From Ciborinia camelliae (lineage: Eukaryota; Ascomycota; Leotiomycetes; Helotiales; Sclerotiniaceae): a stretch of 64,000 nucleotides of DNA. How positions within the stretch are numbered: the first letter of the stretch is position 1; every line of letters begins with the position of its first letter. Below the pieces are notes generated by a model. It had not been told where the DNA came from and ran no database searches. It saw only the letters and a program-made list of their open reading frames with translations. The position numbers were made by a program, and so were the translations under genes. The DNA lies in NCBI GenBank assembly GCA_025890175.1, contig JANPYM010000013.1, positions 1,504,777 through 1,568,776 on the forward strand, in the 5' to 3' direction. This document shows positions 1 to 9,461 of the stretch, piece by piece.

Positions 1-686
1 AAAAGGAGAAAGGGGAAGAAATACAATGTCAAACTATAGAAAGAATCACCCGGAGGCTCTGAAGTCTACTGCGATGGTAGCCCTGAAAATTATCAAGTTT
101 CAAGTTCCCGCTGATAAATCACAAGCAAGAAGTGTCTTGAAGTGGCAGTGTGCACTGTGTAGTGAATACAGTAGCTGGATTGGTGACACTGTAGATATCT
201 GGTGATCTATCTACGGATATCGTTTGATAGTTATTTTTACAGAGGCAAAAGATATCAAAGTCTTTCGTCGAGCAAGCATAAAAGGTTTTTGATTTAATTT
301 CTCTTTGCTATAACATAAGATCTCTTTTTTCCATTTCATCTATAATTCTTAACGAAGAAAAGGGGTTCAGGATGGATAGATAAATGGATGGGTAGATAGC
401 CCTTATTAATAATAGTTGGTGTATAGATGATGTCGTTTAATGATTGATAACTCTTTCCTTTCCCGAGGAGGAAACAGGTTTTAGAGGTGTAACTAGCCGA
501 GTAAACGATTATATTAATCATTATATGGTTGATGTCCCCTTTCCCTCTCCGAATTCTAGGCTATCTAGCATTATGGGAAGGCGCCATGGAGTGCCTTGGT
601 ATAATCAATGCTACTTACCTAGATACTTCGGCCAAGCAAATTCACCTTTGCATTATTTCATATTCTTTAAAAAAATTGATATCAAT
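1..686. other. Intergenic region, no gene seen
   Basis: AT-rich sequence at the window edge. No ORF here looks like protein. The reading frame used by the next gene is open leftwards from its ATG at 687 to about 444, but the extra residues are low-complexity and lack an ATG, so I treat them as leader. Confidence 0.5.
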
Positions 687-1597
687 ATGTCTGCAGAATT
701 AGCAACCCCACAAGTACCAATTACTCTAAGCAACTTCCACGACCATATCAGATTCCCGTCAGAATGCCGCCTCAATATATACAGTTCCCTCCTTTCAATG
801 ACTATTTTCGGGGCTCCTCCTCCAATCCTATTTGCCATGTCTGGCACCCGAGATTATCCGGCGTTGAAAGATGACTACAAAAGACTTAACTTTCTTCTTA
901 CGGATAAAACGATTGAGGAGTTCAGAAGACTAGGCCATCGCGATGGAAGTTTAGAGAAGATTCGTTTTTTGAATATTAGAAGTACTCAGGCTTTGTGAGT
1001 ATTGTTTGTCTCGTCCGTTTCCAGACAACGAAAAAGATCATGGTTATCTGGTCTAGAAATGGATAATAGAAGCCATGGCAAGATTATGCTAACATACTTG
1101 TGAATAGTTCCTATGATTGCCCTCTTCGGGCACATATAAGCAAAATAAAGAATAATTTTCAGGAGATTAATATTGAGATCGTATTGAAGGATCAGATGCT
1201 ACAACTAACGAGGCCATTATATTTGGTCGATACAAGCAATGAAATAGCTAAAATGAGTACTGCTACAATGACGATAGTGCGGGTTAGGTTCTTGCAGTGG
1301 AAAGATGACGAGGAAATCGAGAATTGTGTTGCTAAAATCAATCGTTTTTCCAGGGTTAAATGGGGGGGCACAAATGGGAAGATGTTGAAGATGGGGGAGA
1401 GGGAATGGAAGGGAATAGATGGGATCTTGTATGGAGAGGAAGAGCAAATCTGGGTTTGGGAGATGGCCATGAGAGATATTGTACAATTGAAGGTTGGGGA
1501 GGCGGACAGGGTTAGGGAACCTTGGAGTGTTGCGAATATGCTGAGACGATTATGCACATATCTTGGATGGTTTTGGGGAAGGAGAATGAGCGAATAA
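687..1597 (+). CDS. Hypothetical fungal protein, F-box/2EXR-like N-terminus
   Basis: Two-exon model: 687-994 and 1108-1597, 265 aa. The intron (113 nt) has a GTGAGT donor, a GCTAAC branch site about 16 nt before the TAG acceptor, and joins in phase 2. The first half (residues about 15-100) has the pattern of the large fungal F-box/2EXR-like families: a proline-rich entry, FPSECRLNIYSSLL resembling the FP-E-R--IY motif, then PPPILFAMSGTRDYPALKDDY, resembling the 'PP-L--L-G--' segment of these proteins. The second half is unrecognised, charged and rich in W and R. I chose the ATG at 687 because upstream codons carry no start. These families are often expanded and poorly conserved, and no molecular role is established for this one. 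The intron call rests on frame continuity across a good branch site. Confidence 0.6.
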
Positions 1598-2090
1598 ATT
1601 TCGATAGTCCGTTGGGATATTTTTGCCCATCAATTCTTTTAAGCGGGTGGGCATTAACGATACAGCACTACAGCACTGTTGGTATAAATTCCAATTTGGT
1701 ATTCGGCGACGATATCATGATTATGCTACTAATTATTCTCGGGTTGGGGTGGTAAATTATTAATGAACGACACAGTAGTATATGCTCAATCCAGCAACAT
1801 GATGCCAATCTACCTACTCGAAAACCATGAATTAGATACACACCCGTACCCCCCTCCCCGGTCTTAGACTTTTCTTCTGACAACAATAAGTATTTGAATC
1901 TTCATCCTTCAGGCGAGATACATATCCTTGATGCTCATATCAAGAAGTTCCCCATTCCATCATAATGAGATAAAATCATGATGTTCAAATCGACGCCATA
2001 AATCAAAGCAGAGACTTCAGCCTAATAACATAGTTGAAAAATATTTCTAATTAAGAATTTCACCATCAGCAACTAATATCATGGCAATAC
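1598..2090. other. Intergenic region between convergent genes
   Basis: Lies between the 3' ends of the + gene at 687-1597 and the - gene at 2091-3077. I see no further gene; the short ORFs here have no protein character. Confidence 0.5.
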
Positions 2091-3077
2091 CTAGACTTCT
2101 ATGAAATCCCACGCTGTTCCCTCCCCATCCGTCTCCACCAACTCCGTATCATCATTCCCAATCTTCATCTGTCGAAATTTATCGCCATGCAACATTAACA
2201 AGAGATGCCCCCCCGAGGGATGAGCTCTCGTGCAAAACCATTCGTGATTTCGATGGTGAGAGACCTTGCAATGGAATTTTCCCTTGCCATCATGGCCAAA
2301 AAACTGTCCGGAGACGCAGTTGCGGAATCCAAACCATCCGTCGCGTTCTATACATGTCCAATGACATCCGCCGGCTCGGGGGATATTGGGAGATACTTGG
2401 AGAGTTCCCTCTTTGAGCGTGATTACTCGACCATGGTTGCGATCTCGTATCGTAAACGTCTTGCCAGCGTAGGGAACTGTGTTGCGGAAAGGAGGGGAAG
2501 AGAAAAGGTTTTCCGTGATGGCAGTGTGAGTGGGTGTGCTGGAACCAGCCGTAAAACAAGTTGGGTCGGCAATCGAAGCGGCATCGTCTTCTTCATATCC
2601 GGTATCTATTTTGGATATGCTTCTGAGGAGGCTAGGAATATCGAGTAAGGTAAGATGTGGCTGCGATGGGCCTTCGATTTCAACCCTCAGAATATCTTTC
2701 CACGGCGTTTTATCTGGCAGATCTTTTGTATCGAGGATCATATAGATTTCTCTATTTGCCAGATACACAACACTCGGAAGTTCACCAAGATGAGTGATAG
2801 ATTTCTGAAATGCTTTGATGATGGATTTCTGTGAAGCGGGCCGTGAAAAGTCAGGGATCAATCTGACTGTAAAAGAGGCGACTTCACTATGTCGCAGAAC
2901 GATTTCTGTGGAGAATGGAGTACGCAGTTTCGAATCTTCTTTTAGTATGAAACCTCCACCCGCAGAAAGGTTACCGGATATAACGAGATGCGGGAGTGAT
3001 TCCTCGAGGTCAAGCCCATGTTTGCGAAGTTTGGCGATAAGCTCCTCCATTTGGGGGTCCTTAGGAGAAGGATTCAT
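2091..3077 (-). CDS. Hypothetical protein with beta-trefoil-like C-terminal domain
   Basis: Single exon, 328 aa from the ATG at 3077-3075. The frame is open 27 codons further upstream, but only from a TTG, so the ATG is preferred. The N-terminal part (residues about 1-190) is unrecognised; it contains a short region resembling 'LRKHGLDLEESLPHLV'. The last about 125 residues form a domain rich in aromatic residues and glycine (TFTIRDRNHGRVITL, CHWTCIERDGWFGFRN, HDGKGKFHCKV, the terminal GEGTAWDFIEV). This pattern recurs in many filamentous-fungal hypothetical proteins and resembles fascin/ricin-type beta-trefoil folds. No signal peptide or membrane segment is visible. The fold assignment is inference from pattern. 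It lies tail to tail with the gene on its left. Confidence 0.75.
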   Translation of the reverse strand: MNPSPKDPQMEELIAKLRKHGLDLEESLPHLVISGNLSAGGGFILKEDSKLRTPFSTEIVLRHSEVASFTVRLIPDFSRPASQKSIIKAFQKSITHLGELPSVVYLANREIYMILDTKDLPDKTPWKDILRVEIEGPSQPHLTLLDIPSLLRSISKIDTGYEEDDAASIADPTCFTAGSSTPTHTAITENLFSSPPFRNTVPYAGKTFTIRDRNHGRVITLKEGTLQVSPNIPRAGGCHWTCIERDGWFGFRNCVSGQFFGHDGKGKFHCKVSHHRNHEWFCTRAHPSGGHLLLMLHGDKFRQMKIGNDDTELVETDGEGTAWDFIEV

Positions 3078-4499
3078 GTTGAAGGTAAGAGGCGTTTGTG
3101 GTCTATGAAAGATGTCATGCGCGTTATCATAAAACGACGTCAAGTTTGACCACTTCAAAATAAAGTTACAGAACTCAGATGAATCAGTTCGTTCAATATA
3201 AACTCCTGAATGTTTGTTTTCTCCTCAAACATTATGATAGAAATTTTGGAAACGCTCAGTTTGCCTTGCCACGTGTGGCTGTGCCTTACGCACACTCTCT
3301 TGTGAAGGTTGCATTGCATACTTATGCCCATCACTCCAATGAGGAGACTGATGTTTTATATTCACAATCTATTGGTGAAATGACTGGCTAGTGGTATACT
3401 TGTAGCCAGCTGCACCACTCGCTTAATCTAATGATCCAATCATCGGATTATTTTCGGCAGTTTCTAGAACTATTTGCAAACTGCCCTGCTTGCAGATCAA
3501 CTACAGAAACCTTCGCTTTTCCCATAATGCGGATATAAAGTTTTTCTTATTAAACACTTGAATTTGTCTTGAAAGTTCATCTGCGGTCTTGAAATTGATT
3601 TCAAGATCTGGAAGTACAGTACATATCAATATGCGTCTTGTCTAAACAGGACCCCGATTCTTTGCTTGTCAATTACCATGGCTCATACCTTTTGTTAGGT
3701 ACTCGTGAATTAGATTTGTATTCAGCATACCGTCTGAAGAACCCCGATATTCATCTCTATCGTCTATGTAAGTTTGACGGTATGACCAGTTATCCGCGCT
3801 GTTTGCTTCAACTTCCCTCCCACTTGAATGCGGAAGCGACGTTGTACAACTTGCGAAGTCTATCTTAAGTCCCTAGCCGAGCCCATGGCTGTTTCTGGGG
3901 CGGAATTCGGAAATTTTCCTTTTTAGAACAATCTAACAGCTTCCACTAAAGTGGGATGTCGTGTTAAACTGTTTTATCTTAATAATATGTTTGTTCTTTC
4001 TCTCAAGGTAAGTTGCTTATCTTTCTAGGATTCAACCCAAAAGCGATCTATGCGGAATTATACAGAGAAGACTGAGTATCCCCGCATGAGATTAGTTCCT
4101 GGCATATACCTTGCGTGCAATGAGCTTAACCGCGGGGTACACGTGTCGTGAGTGGTTGTTACGGCGCCAATCTGAAAGCAGAGGCCAATCCGCGCGGCTG
4201 ATGCTGACATTCGGCTTCCGATATTTTGATTGATTTTTCTATACATTCTGATATATCTTCTAGAACCTTGGAAGCTGTTTACCTTGTGAAAATTCTCCAA
4301 TTTGCGGCTAGCCAAATTGATTGTCTCAGTTAAACGAGAACAGCCCCAGACATTTCTCATACCATTTCGAGTGTTTGCTCTCAGGTCTTGGCAATTAATC
4401 CGCAATTCAGATTGATGTTTAGATCGACAGGTGTTATTTGACTCATAATATCTTGCTGCCAACCACGCCTTTCCAGAAAAGTCAAAAATTACCGTCTCG
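3078..4499. other. Intergenic region, about 1.4 kb, no gene seen
   Basis: Separates divergent genes (2091-3077 on - and 4500-5231 on +), so it should hold both promoters. The ORFs at 3638-3868 (+) and 4058-4462 (-) begin at non-ATG codons and have no recognisable domain. No repeats stand out. Confidence 0.5.
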
Positions 4500-5231
4500 A
4501 TGTCGCCGTCTCACGAACCATTTACATTCTTCTCAAAACTTCCTCTCGAACTTCGTTTAATGATATGGAACTATTCTTTATCTCCCCGCATCATAAAAGT
4601 TCAATACAATCATACTCAGAACTCCTGCATATCAAAAGATACCCCCTCCCTACTCCTCGTTTCCCGTGAAGCTCGAGCCGAAGTTCTTCAAAGATATGAA
4701 CAAAGTTTCGGAACTCGTATGAAAGTCAAATCGGCCATTTATTTCAACTATGAACTTGACGCGGTTATCTTCAACTGGAAATCTTTTGGAGACAATTATG
4801 CTAGCAACTGCATGCGCTACGAAGAATGTTGTCGAATCAAACGCATCCATATTCTAGACAAGACTCTAGATTTTCTAGTCAACAACCAGATGCGAGACTT
4901 GTCTGCATTCACAAGTCTTGAAGAAGTCTCCATCTCAGAATGCCGTGGGAGAGTTATGAAATCTGGAGAAGATCCTAAGCTCGAATTATTCCAGAAAGGA
5001 TTAAAAGAATGGTTACTCGATCATACAAACTTGACGGATGGTCAATTGATGCCGAAACTTGTTTGTTTGGAGAGTGGAGGGAATTGCTCGAAGCATGTTT
5101 GGTTTCGAGAGTGGAATGAATGGGCCGCGCTTACTGGAGGTCTACCAAGGGGGTTATGGAAAGAGAGTTGGACGAACATGTTCACAAACATCTACAGAGA
5201 GGTGGCAGATGTGATAGTGGATGTAGTTTGA
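4500..5231 (+). CDS. 2EXR domain-containing protein
   Basis: Single exon, 243 aa, ATG at 4500. Residues about 8-60 carry the 2EXR hallmark: FTFFSKLPLELRLMIWNYSL, then PRIIKVQ, then SLLLVSREARAEVLQRYE and, about 25 residues later, IYFNYELDAVIFNW. The 2EXR family is very large in Pezizomycotina; its members are usually of unknown function and resemble F-box-type adaptors. The C-terminal half is unrecognised. No signal peptide or membrane segment. A second, diverged member of the same family lies at 30400-31254 on the other strand; the two share the family motif but are clearly not a recent duplication. Confidence 0.85.
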   Translation: MSPSHEPFTFFSKLPLELRLMIWNYSLSPRIIKVQYNHTQNSCISKDTPSLLLVSREARAEVLQRYEQSFGTRMKVKSAIYFNYELDAVIFNWKSFGDNYASNCMRYEECCRIKRIHILDKTLDFLVNNQMRDLSAFTSLEEVSISECRGRVMKSGEDPKLELFQKGLKEWLLDHTNLTDGQLMPKLVCLESGGNCSKHVWFREWNEWAALTGGLPRGLWKESWTNMFTNIYREVADVIVDVV

Positions 5232-5906
5232 CTCGTCATCGGGCAGTTCTTTTGACCTCGTGTGCTTTGATTTCTACTCTGAGTCTTAAGTGTCATGTTA
5301 ATCTGAGTCTTACATACCCGGTAGACTAGATGCGGGGGTCAAGGATCTGGTGGAGGTAGTCATAATTCGAAGATTGGAATACGAATTATGACTTATAGAT
5401 ACCTGAATTTTTATTCAATTTAAGCTCAAGATACTGTACATAGGTAGGTATCTAAGCTCCCGTAGGTCAAAATAGTGAGATTGATCAAATAAAGTCGAGA
5501 AGTTATGCATCCTACGTAATGAACTATCAGACTATTTGTACTGAGCTATTCCGTCTTTCTATACCCGTTCTCTTAACTTTAATCGAGTTTTGGAAATTGC
5601 CGATGATAATATCGCAAACATTCTGGCCGGTGAACCCAATGGCGGCAGAATTTCCCAATTTCATGATTCAATTCCCTGGGACAGACCGGCAATAAAATCC
5701 CAAAAGTGTCATTATTCCCAGTCGATACATTTTCAATACTTTTAAACAATTCTACGCTAAAAAAGTGATTGTTCATAAACAACTTTTTCAGACACCAACA
5801 TAAAAGTAGAGGATTGCCAGTTTTTACCGCCTTTTGGCAGAATGATGTTAATGACATTGCGACCCAGACTTCCGCGCATTTACCAAAACACACGATCATA
5901 TTCATA
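5232..5906. other. Intergenic region upstream of the WBP11-type gene
   Basis: No convincing gene. The minus-strand ORF at 5579-5950 overlaps the first exon of the next gene and has no protein features, so I read it as a shadow. Confidence 0.5.
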
Positions 5907-6884
5907 ATGCCCAAAGAAAAGTCCGTCAATCCCGCCCAAGCCCAGCGCAAAGCTGAAAAGGCAAAGGCTATTAAAAAAGGTACCGGCTAATCATCCAATC
6001 TTTCAATGTTCATATTGGCTCGAGTATCATATAATAATAACATATCTGTAGGCAAGGCATCTCTACAAGCCCAGAAAAATGAACGACTTGCCAAAAAGAA
6101 CCCACAGCGTCTACAATCCCAACTTGACGAACTCAAAAAGATAGAAAGCTCTGGCGGGAAACTCACAAGTCACGAACGATCACTAGTCGATGGGTTAGAA
6201 AAGGAAATAAAAGCTGTTAATAAAGCGCGAGAATCTTTAGGTGATGCCGCACCTCAATTCTCGCATTCGAGGGGTGGATTAGGTGGTGACAGGGGAGGAA
6301 GAGGAGGCTTTGGGGGAAGAGGTGGGAGTGGTGTTTTGGGGAAACGGAGAAGAGATGGGGAAATGGAGGAGGAAAGCAGTGGATCGGATGTTGAGGAGGA
6401 GGTTAAGAGGATACCGATGCCGAGGGATACGCCACCTCCGTTCCCGAAAGAAGAACTGGATAAATGGTATGCCGCACGACGGGCACGGTATCAGGTGCAG
6501 AATCAAAATCAAAATCAAAATGGCGAGAGGAATGGAGGCACGAACGCAAATTCTACACCGTTGGGAGGAAAGGATCGCGGGGATTTTGGTTCTCAGGATG
6601 CTGGAAGTGGTACGAAGGTGCAGCAGGAGGTCAAGACTGTGTATGAAGCGAAACCACAAATAAGAGATTTGAGGAAGGAGGCAGTGGCTTTTGTGCCGGC
6701 GGCAGTAAGGATGAAGATGCAAAAAGGGAAAGGAGAAGGTGGATTAATGGAGCCGGAAGAGATGGAGAGGCTGGAGAAAGAGGGTTACATCACTGGCAGT
6801 GGTAGTGGGCAAAGGGGAGACGCTGGGAATAGTGGTCAAATTAATGTAGAGATGGAAGAAGTGGAGGACGAGGATTATGCTTAG
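5907..6884 (+). CDS. WBP11 (WW domain-binding protein 11)-like pre-mRNA splicing protein
   Basis: Two exons, 5907-5979 and 6052-6884, 301 aa. The 72-nt intron (GGTACC donor context, CTGTAG acceptor) joins in phase 1 and restores a continuous basic N-terminal segment. That segment (residues 1-75: MPKEKSVNPAQAQRKAEKAK, then a run with NERLAKKNPQRLQSQLDELK) matches the WBP11 domain, which in other eukaryotes belongs to spliceosome-associated nuclear proteins that bind WW domains and PP1. The middle is glycine/arginine-rich (RGG-type, residues about 95-118), followed by an acidic stretch and a proline-containing segment. The C-terminal KPQIRDLRKEAVAFVPAAVR with an acidic tail is the second conserved block of fungal members. 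An early short intron right after the lysine-rich start is typical of the family. Likely nuclear. Confidence 0.85.
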
Positions 6885-7125
6885 GTTGCATTACCGAGTC
6901 TGGAGAAGCTATATGTACGATGTACGAGATGAATGATACCCCTTTGAAATTGAACACAACTCCAATATCTTCGAGATCCTCTACTGATGAACACATTAAC
7001 CGATCGACCTTTTATTTTTTCTGCCAACAGCTTTATTGCTTGAAATATTAAAATACAAATAAAAGTGATTAATTTCAACGAATGGTCACACATCACGTTC
7101 AATGAAATATTAATACCAGGGAGAA

Positions 7126-8205
7126 TTATTCAGAATTAAAAGGGGAGAAGTACGAGACGTGGAGGGCGTGAAGATGATGGAAACGAGAAATAGAGGGGGG
7201 TAAAGAAAAGAGGAAAGAAAATGAGAACGAGTACTCTGCACAACTCACCCATCTAGTTAATTGTATACTTCTAGTACCGACAATTGTATCCTCCACTCGC
7301 AAACTCGGGCACCAGAGCATCCAGCGCAAAGTTAACCGCGCCAATAATCTCCTCACTTCACACTCAAAGGCTCCCGCGCCCCTTAGCCCAAATCCATATT
7401 CTATCTCGAGCCACGTCACAGCCATTTCTTGTTGTCCGTTATAGGACTGTAAATCGGTGAAACCAGTCATGTGGCAGAGAACTACAGTGGGTTCTGGACT
7501 AGTAGTATCCATAAATCGATTGTTAGTTGCATAGTTTGTATTGTGGCAGTTTGAGCCCGTGACTCTGTTGTTAGCGGATAGGGCAATAAACCTGGCAAAC
7601 GAATCGAGGAAGGATGTGTTGTTGGATCCGGAATCTGTGACTTGGAGAGTCAGCTTTCCAATCGAATAATTGCCTCCGGGTTCGAGAATGGGGTGTATCT
7701 GCTATCTTGAAGGTGCCACCGTGCCGGTATTGTAGCCCATCATAGCAGTTGTAACCGTGGGTGGAGGGCAGATACTCATGAGGACGTTGGAGATTGAGGT
7801 GTATAGATTGGTTTCAGTGGCGGTGCCCGCGTTGACTTGGGATGATCTGACTTCCATGGTGTAGATGGTGGGTTCCTTGACTGTAATAAAGGTCCCTACG
7901 CAATTGGTGTACGTGTCTGCGCTGAGAACTACGCCTAAGCTTGAACCTGCATATACGATGACCTGACTAGTTTGGTTGTGAATGCATATGGGTAGTCAGC
8001 TGTATTGGTTGACTTTGATTCGCTCGGCATTGATGGGACTGGCGTTGTTAAAGCTTGAGGTGGGATTGTATGTAGTCCATGGGTATGGATTGTGTGCAGT
8101 ACCTTGATTTGTACCCGAAGCCCCTATCACATATATTGTAGCACCGTTGGTATACTCACAACGCACACCACTCACTTCACTGTCTGGATCTTGATTTGGA
8201 CACAC
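7126..8205 (-). pseudogene. Broken gene for an unrecognised secreted-type protein
   Basis: One minus-strand frame reads about 360 codons with clear protein character (rich in N, T, S, G with scattered cysteines, e.g. TNCVGTFITVKEPTIYTMEV, SNVLMSICPPPTVTTAMMGY, GSNCHNTNYATNNRFMDTTS) but is interrupted by two in-frame stops: TGA at 7998-7996 and TAG at 7704-7702. Neither can be removed by a normal intron, because no suitable GT/AG pair of 45 nt or more flanks them in phase. N-glycosylation-like N-x-T/S sites and the composition suggest an extracellular or wall protein; I cannot name the family. The 5' end is uncertain: the frame continues upstream of 8205 without an ATG and meets another TAG near 8250. 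The natural C-terminus is probably near 7230, after VSCAEYS. Confidence 0.65.
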
Positions 8206-9002
8206 GGGCTCGAAAGCGAGATAAATATGGGAGAAAGACTGGCCGAACTACTAGTATTTGAGTCCAGAGGACAAACAATTTTGGGCCTTCTCCTATTTTG
8301 AGCGTGGGTCGGAATTGCAATCCAGTTGCGATTGATTATGAGTTTGGGCTCAACCTCTGCCCAAGCTTTTGTTGTGCTATCTCAACACAATTTCCATGTC
8401 CATCTTTCTCCATCGGTTGATTTGGACTGAACTGTTATGTGGCCATGGATAGCATTATTGAGCCATCTACTCTTAGATGCTATCATATTACCCTTAGGCT
8501 CTCGTTGAACTTATTGTATTGTTGTAGTGACTCTCCAGCTAAGTTCTATGGCCATAGAACTTAGCTCGATGCCTAAGGAAGTGTATGTAGAACTATTTTA
8601 TAACAACAGCTTTGAACTAGTAGACGCGATTTGGAAGTAAAAGTATAACAGGCCCGTAAGAAGAAATGTTTTCAAGGGCATGTTGGAAAAAGTGTATTCA
8701 GTCATATGTATGTATATCAATATAGAGAATACAGAGGACTACTGTGTCACTTTGATTACAACACAGAGAAAATGAAGAGGGAGAAATACGAGGCGAATCA
8801 GGATAGAAAAGTAAGTAGCAAAAGAAGGTCCGAAAGTACAAAGCTTGGAAGGCATGATGACTTCTTGCAAGGAAATTTTAGGATTCAAATACTAAAATAT
8901 CCGGCAACATCTCGAGATTGTTCTCTTTAAGTATATTCATCCATTATAAAGGGTGATCAACAAAGGGTCTCCTCGAAGGGTATCTCTCAGTCTAAAGGCC
9001 CG
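8206..9002. other. Intergenic region with an inverted-repeat element
   Basis: No intact gene. Contains the palindromic element at 8504-8607, listed separately. The ORF at 8706-8930 (+) is lysine-rich with no recognisable domain. Confidence 0.45.
8504..8607. repeat. MITE-like palindromic element, family A, copy 1
   Basis: Centre is a perfect 30-bp palindrome at 8537-8566 (arm AGCTAAGTTCTATGG). Its reverse complement aligns with 21568-21676 over about 105 bp: shared flank TTATAAAATAGTTCTA on one side and AATACAATAAGTTCAA on the other. Two diverged copies with the same palindromic core indicate a dispersed non-coding element rather than a chance palindrome. Confidence 0.7.
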
Positions 9003-9461
9003 TTGAATTTAGCTGCTGAAAATTCAGACATTCCTCTGTTTGAATTTCTCCTCAGCAAAGGGGCCGACATAACAAAAAGCCATCCACTCCACAGTGCAGG
9101 TCAAATAGTCGACCCGGCTCTTAAAGAAGGTACGGAAGAAATAATGAAATACTTAGTCGCCCAGCACAGTTTGAACCCAAATGGAGAAGATGAGTCGGAA
9201 TATTATCTTTTTCAGAAAGGCAGTCCGATAGCGTCGTATGCGGCATGTGTAAACAACCCTGAAGGAGTAAGAGCGCTTCTTGAAGTGGGTGCTGAGTTTC
9301 CCATGTCATCCCATATAAAGGACCCTCTGGTCTCAATTTCTACGAGCAATCCTGAAGCTCAGTATGAGATTGGAGACATTTTGAACGATTGTTACTTGGT
9401 ACCTATAAAGAGGTTAAGAGCCATCAAAATACTGGCATCTATATTGCCAAACAAAGGGTGA
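9003..9461 (+). pseudogene. Ankyrin-repeat gene remnant
   Basis: A 152-codon open stretch with ankyrin signatures: LAAENSDIPLFEFLLSKGAD at the start, EGTEEIMKYLVAQH about 45 residues on, and SPIASYAACVNNPEGVRALL with VGAEF near residue 95. There is no ATG near the start; the frame runs back to a TAA at 8929-8931. No upstream exon with ankyrin character is visible. It is either one exon of a gene whose 5' part has decayed or a relic of a once larger multi-repeat gene. Ankyrin repeats mediate protein contacts and give no specific function here. Confidence 0.55.
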
